A model generated the notes under the pieces. It saw only the letters and a program-made list of their open reading frames with translations, did no database searches and was not told the DNA's origin. 47,351 bases of DNA from an uncultured Bacteroides sp. (GTDB lineage: Bacteria; Bacteroidota; Bacteroidia; Bacteroidales; Bacteroidaceae). Positions 44,234 through 47,351 of this stretch are shown here, piece by piece (the first letter of the stretch is position 1; each line of letters opens with the position of its first letter). The DNA lies in contig CAKUYM010000006.1 in assembly GCA_934716785.1 (NCBI GenBank), positions 1 to 47,351 on the forward strand, in the 5' to 3' direction. A program made the position numbers and the translations under genes.

Positions 44234-44712
44234 GTGCACAATTAACAGACGAAGAGGCTTTGAATCGCGTAGCCTCTTATTGCTCCACTGCCGAGCATTG
44301 TCGGGCAGAAATAAATGAGAAATTACAACGTTGGGGAATTGCCTATGATACCATTGCGCGTATTCTTGACCGGTTGGAATCAGAGAAGTTTATCGATGAT
44401 GAACGTTTCTGCAGGGCTTTCGTGAACGATAAGTTTCGTTTTTCCAAGTGGGGAAAGAGGAAAATAGCGCAAGGGCTTTACATGAAAAAAATCCCTTCTG
44501 ATACGGCATGGCGCCATCTCAATGAGATAAATGAGGAGGAGTATCTTTCTGTCTTGCGCGACCTGCTGGCATCCAAACGGAAAAGCATTCATGCGCAGGA
44601 TGATTACGAACTGAACGGGAAACTGACACGGTTTGCCATGAGTCGCGGATTTGAGCTGAAAGATATAAAGCGTTGTATAGACATTCCCGATGAAGAAGAA
44701 CAAAATGATTGA
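44230..44712 (+). CDS. recX: Regulatory protein RecX
   Basis: Inhibitor of RecA filament extension, 160 residues. All-helical with the tandem three-helix pattern of RecX: EEALNRVASYCSTAEHCRAEINEKL, then LDRLESEKFIDDERFCRAFVNDKFRFSKWGKRKIAQGL in segments, which is the most conserved block. The start ATG overlaps the prmC stop (ATGA), so it is coupled. recA is not nearby. Confidence 0.92.
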   Translation: MSAQLTDEEALNRVASYCSTAEHCRAEINEKLQRWGIAYDTIARILDRLESEKFIDDERFCRAFVNDKFRFSKWGKRKIAQGLYMKKIPSDTAWRHLNEINEEEYLSVLRDLLASKRKSIHAQDDYELNGKLTRFAMSRGFELKDIKRCIDIPDEEEQND

Positions 44713-44730
44713 AAAAATAAACGGATTCTT

Positions 44731-44763
44731 TCTTTTTATTCTCATTCAATTTCTGTACTTTTG
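44731..44763 (+). promoter_or_regulatory. Promoter for pyrE
   Basis: TACTTTTG at 44756-44763 is a clear -7 box; a T-rich -33 region (TCTTTTTATT) begins at 44731. Leader of about 22 bases to the pyrE ATG at 44792. Confidence 0.6.
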
Positions 44764-44791
44764 CGGCAAATAAATAATAGTTAGTTTAGTT

Positions 44792-45430
44792 ATGAAAAAC
44801 TTAGAGAGACTATTTGCGGAGAAACTGTTGAAGATTAAAGCTATCAAACTTCAACCTGCCAATCCTTTTACATGGGCCTCAGGATGGAAATCCCCCTTTT
44901 ACTGCGACAACCGTAAAACTCTGTCCTATCCTTCTCTTCGTAATTTTGTGAAGATTGAAATTACACGTCTGATATTGGAACGATTCGGACAGGTGGATGC
45001 GATTGCCGGTGTAGCTACCGGTGCTATCCCACAGGGGGCTTTGGTGGCCGACGCATTGAATTTGCCGTTCGTGTATGTTCGTTCTACCCCGAAAGATCAT
45101 GGGCTGGAGAACTTGATTGAAGGAGAGCTTCGTCCGGGAATGAAGGTCGTTGTAGTAGAAGATTTGATCTCTACGGGCGGTAGTAGTTTGAAAGCGGTAG
45201 AGGCAATTCGCCGCGATGGTTGCGAGGTGATCGGTATGGTTGCCGCTTATACTTACGGCTTCCCTATTGCTGAAGAGGCGTTCAAGAAAGCTAAAGTTAC
45301 TTTGGTGACACTGACCAACTACGAAGCGGTGCTTGATGTGGCTCTTCGTACCGGTTATATTGAAGAAGAAGACATACAGACTCTGAACGAATGGCGTAAA
45401 GACCCCGCTCATTGGGATGCTGGAAAATAA
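44792..45430 (+). CDS. pyrE: Orotate phosphoribosyltransferase
   Basis: Attaches orotate to PRPP in pyrimidine synthesis, 212 residues. The PRPP loop VVVVEDLISTGG is at 119-130; the N-terminal NPFTWASGWKSPFYCDNR binds orotate; the loop RSTPKDHGLENLIEGEL closes over the active site. Single gene with its own promoter and a following terminator at 45459-45504. Normal length. Confidence 0.96.
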   Translation: MKNLERLFAEKLLKIKAIKLQPANPFTWASGWKSPFYCDNRKTLSYPSLRNFVKIEITRLILERFGQVDAIAGVATGAIPQGALVADALNLPFVYVRSTPKDHGLENLIEGELRPGMKVVVVEDLISTGGSSLKAVEAIRRDGCEVIGMVAAYTYGFPIAEEAFKKAKVTLVTLTNYEAVLDVALRTGYIEEEDIQTLNEWRKDPAHWDAGK

Positions 45431-45458
45431 GAACTTTGTTTTATTCAAACATACTTAT

Positions 45459-45504
45459 AAAAAGAACTATTCGGACATGAATTGCCCGGGTTGTTCTTTT
45501 TTTG
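45459..45504 (+). terminator. Terminator after pyrE
   Basis: AAAAAGAAC (45459-45467) pairs with GTTCTTTTT (45493-45501), with an inner CGG/CCG pairing and a loop of about ten bases, then further T residues. 28 bases past the pyrE stop. Confidence 0.6.
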
Positions 45505-45524
45505 TTTTATACTAAAAGAAAATT

Positions 45525-45935
45525 ATGAATAAATTTGAGAGCAGTGTTAAGGTAATACCTTATAGTCAGGAACGTGTGTATAGCAAACTTTCCGATTTGA
45601 GTAATCTGGAAACTATCAAAGTTCGTTTGCCGCAGGATAAGGTACAGGATTTGAGCTTTGATTCGGATACGTTAAGCTTCAGTGTTCCGCCTGTCGGGCA
45701 GTTGACATTGCAGATTGTGGAACGCGAACCGTGTAAGTGTGTCAAGTTGGCAACAACCAATTCACCGCTTCCTTTTAATATGTGGATTCAACTGGTGGCA
45801 ACAGGTGAGGAAGAATGCAAGGTGAGGGTGACTATCGGAATGGATATTAATCCGTTCATGAAAGCGATGGTGCAGAAGCCGCTTCAGGAAGGTCTGGAAA
45901 AGATGGTCGAAATGTTGGCGATAATTAATTATTGA
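45525..45935 (+). CDS. SRPBCC-family protein
   Basis: Small cytoplasmic protein of 136 residues with the START/SRPBCC (polyketide-cyclase-like) helix-grip fold: N-terminal strand FESSVKVIPYSQERVYSKLSDLSNL, strands LSFSVPPVGQLTLQIVEREPCKCVKLA and FNMWIQLVATGEEECKVRVTIGMDI, then the long C-terminal helix ending EGLEKMVEMLAIINY. A hydrophobic ligand pocket is expected. Ligand and role unknown. It lies between pyrE and argH, probably transcribed alone or with argH; no promoter box recognised. Confidence 0.85.
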   Translation: MNKFESSVKVIPYSQERVYSKLSDLSNLETIKVRLPQDKVQDLSFDSDTLSFSVPPVGQLTLQIVEREPCKCVKLATTNSPLPFNMWIQLVATGEEECKVRVTIGMDINPFMKAMVQKPLQEGLEKMVEMLAIINY

Positions 45936-46004
45936 TTATATACACTGCTATTTTGATTATAGACACCACGTTACGTGGCGAGAATCACTATAAAGAAAAG
46001 ACTT

Positions 46005-47345
46005 ATGGCACAGAAACTTTGGGAGAAATCCGTACAGGTAAATAAAGATATCGAGCGTTTCACGGTTGGTCGTGACCGTGAGATGGATCTGTATTTGGCT
46101 AAGCACGATGTGCTCGGTTCCATGGCTCATATCACAATGCTCGAAAGCATCGGTCTGCTGACAAAAGATGAGTTGGAACAACTGCTTGCTGAGTTGAAAA
46201 ATATTTATGCCTCTGCCGAAAAGGGAGAGTTCGTTATAGAAGATGGTGTGGAGGATGTGCATTCGCAGGTGGAATTGATGTTGACCCGCCGTTTGGGCGA
46301 TGTCGGGAAGAAAATTCATAGCGGTCGTTCACGGAACGATCAGGTATTGTTGGATTTGAAACTCTTTACCCGGACGCAAATCAAGGAAATAGCCGAGGCT
46401 GTGGAGCAACTCTTTCATGTACTGATTCATCAGAGCGAACGGTATAAAAATGTATTGATGCCGGGCTATACCCATTTGCAGATAGCAATGCCTTCTTCTT
46501 TCGGTCTATGGTTTGGCGCTTATGCCGAGAGTTTGGTGGATGACATGATGTTTCTACAGGCAGCATTTAAGATGTGCAACCGCAATCCGTTGGGCTCTGC
46601 TGCCGGATACGGCTCGTCTTTCCCTCTGAACCGTACGATGACAACCGAGCTGCTCGGTTTCGACTCGATGAACTATAATGTGGTATATGCACAAATGGGT
46701 CGGGGCAAACTGGAGCGCAATGTCGCTTTTGCCTTGGCGACGATTGCCGGGACAATTTCCAAATTGGCTTTTGATGCTTGTTTGTTCAATAGCCAGAACT
46801 TCGGCTTTGTGAAGTTGCCTGATGATTGTACTACGGGCTCCAGCATCATGCCTCATAAAAAGAATCCGGATGTGTTTGAACTTACACGTGCCAAATGCAA
46901 CAAGCTGCAATCGCTTCCCCAGCAGATAATGATGATTGCCAATAACCTGCCCTCCGGTTATTTCCGTGACTTGCAGATTATCAAAGAGGTTTTCCTGCCG
47001 GCTTTTCAGGAGTTGAGGGATTGCTTGCAGATGACAACCTATATTATGAACGAGATAAAAGTGAACGAGCATATTCTCGATGATGATAAGTATCTGCTTA
47101 TTTTCAGCGTGGAAGAGGTGAACCGCTTGGCGCGCGAAGGCATGCCTTTCCGTGATGCATACAAGAAAGTCGGTCTGGATATTGAAGCGGGTAGATTCTC
47201 ACATAGCAAAGAGGTGCACCACACCCATGAGGGAAGTATCGGCAACCTCTGCAATGAAAAGATTTCGGATTTAATGCAGCAGGTGGTTGACGGATTCAAC
47301 TTCAGCGGCATGGAGAAAGCGGAGAAAGCATTGCTGGGCAGATGA
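46005..47345 (+). CDS. argH: Argininosuccinate lyase
   Basis: Splits argininosuccinate into arginine and fumarate, 446 residues from the ATG at 46005 (MAQKLWEKSVQVNKD). A GTG 30 bases upstream would add ten residues but lies in the palindromic CCACGTTACGTGG and has no support. Fumarase-superfamily signature GSSIMPHKKNPD is at about 278-289, with HSGRSRNDQ and PGYTHLQIAMP as the other two conserved regions. It is located about 13 kb from argG. No ArgR-like TGCATA site is visible upstream, so regulation may differ. Confidence 0.96.
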   Translation: MAQKLWEKSVQVNKDIERFTVGRDREMDLYLAKHDVLGSMAHITMLESIGLLTKDELEQLLAELKNIYASAEKGEFVIEDGVEDVHSQVELMLTRRLGDVGKKIHSGRSRNDQVLLDLKLFTRTQIKEIAEAVEQLFHVLIHQSERYKNVLMPGYTHLQIAMPSSFGLWFGAYAESLVDDMMFLQAAFKMCNRNPLGSAAGYGSSFPLNRTMTTELLGFDSMNYNVVYAQMGRGKLERNVAFALATIAGTISKLAFDACLFNSQNFGFVKLPDDCTTGSSIMPHKKNPDVFELTRAKCNKLQSLPQQIMMIANNLPSGYFRDLQIIKEVFLPAFQELRDCLQMTTYIMNEIKVNEHILDDDKYLLIFSVEEVNRLAREGMPFRDAYKKVGLDIEAGRFSHSKEVHHTHEGSIGNLCNEKISDLMQQVVDGFNFSGMEKAEKALLGR

Positions 47346-47351
47346 TGAAAT

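Overview
The window looks like chromosome of a Bacteroides-type organism (order Bacteroidales). The evidence is a SusC/SusD polysaccharide utilisation locus with a FecR-type anti-sigma factor, surface-lipoprotein leaders, Bacteroides-style promoter boxes (TTTG, about 19-22 bp, TAnnTTTG), the uppS-bamA-skp-skp-murI order, and an arginine operon of the Bacteroidetes type. I cannot name a species from sequence alone.

Bases 1-9935 (+ strand) hold a compact glycan locus: the end of a fecR-like gene (cut by the window edge), a SusC transporter with an STN signalling domain, a SusD-like lipoprotein, a GH18 endo-glycosidase with an intact DxxDxDxE motif, and two DUF1735-containing surface lipoproteins (one with a LamG-like domain, one with a discoidin-like C-terminus). 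The layout resembles known Bacteroides N-glycan loci built around a GH18 endoglycosidase. The substrate is an inference. A convergent terminator at 9994-10041 closes it.

Bases 10042-17066 hold housekeeping genes: a minus-strand group parC (topoisomerase IV A), a DUF3316 outer-membrane-type protein and an S41 peptidase lipoprotein, and a plus-strand pair glyS and an FKBP lipoprotein. Bases 17067-19442 are AT-rich and mostly non-coding. They contain decayed gene fragments, including two homologous C-terminal fragments in opposite orientation, one orphan lipoprotein, a nested hairpin and a perfect 26-bp inverted repeat.

Bases 19443-25563 (- strand) form a likely four-gene unit: a three-part protein (GT-like region, GT2 domain, GalT/HIT-like DUF4922), a SpoIID/LytB protein without a visible signal peptide, an AmpG-like permease and a BadF-type amino-sugar kinase. 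I read this as a candidate cell-wall sugar salvage unit. It is flanked by two unusual regulatory-looking repeats: a 22-bp palindrome array upstream (25766-25850) and a 17-bp tandem repeat filling the kinase leader (20304-20391).

Bases 25990-36018 (- strand) carry an acyl-CoA/acetyl-CoA synthetase with an XRE-cupin regulator, proC, and the arginine operon argR-GNAT-argG-argC-argD, then proB, a DUF2007 protein and murI. Four TGCATA-type sites surround the argR promoter. Bases 36125-42163 (- strand) carry the envelope cluster DUF6242 lipoprotein, uppS, bamA and two skp/ompH genes. Bases 42307-47345 carry ribD (-), then prmC, recX, pyrE, an SRPBCC protein and argH (+). No tRNA, rRNA, CRISPR array or intact insertion sequence was recognised.
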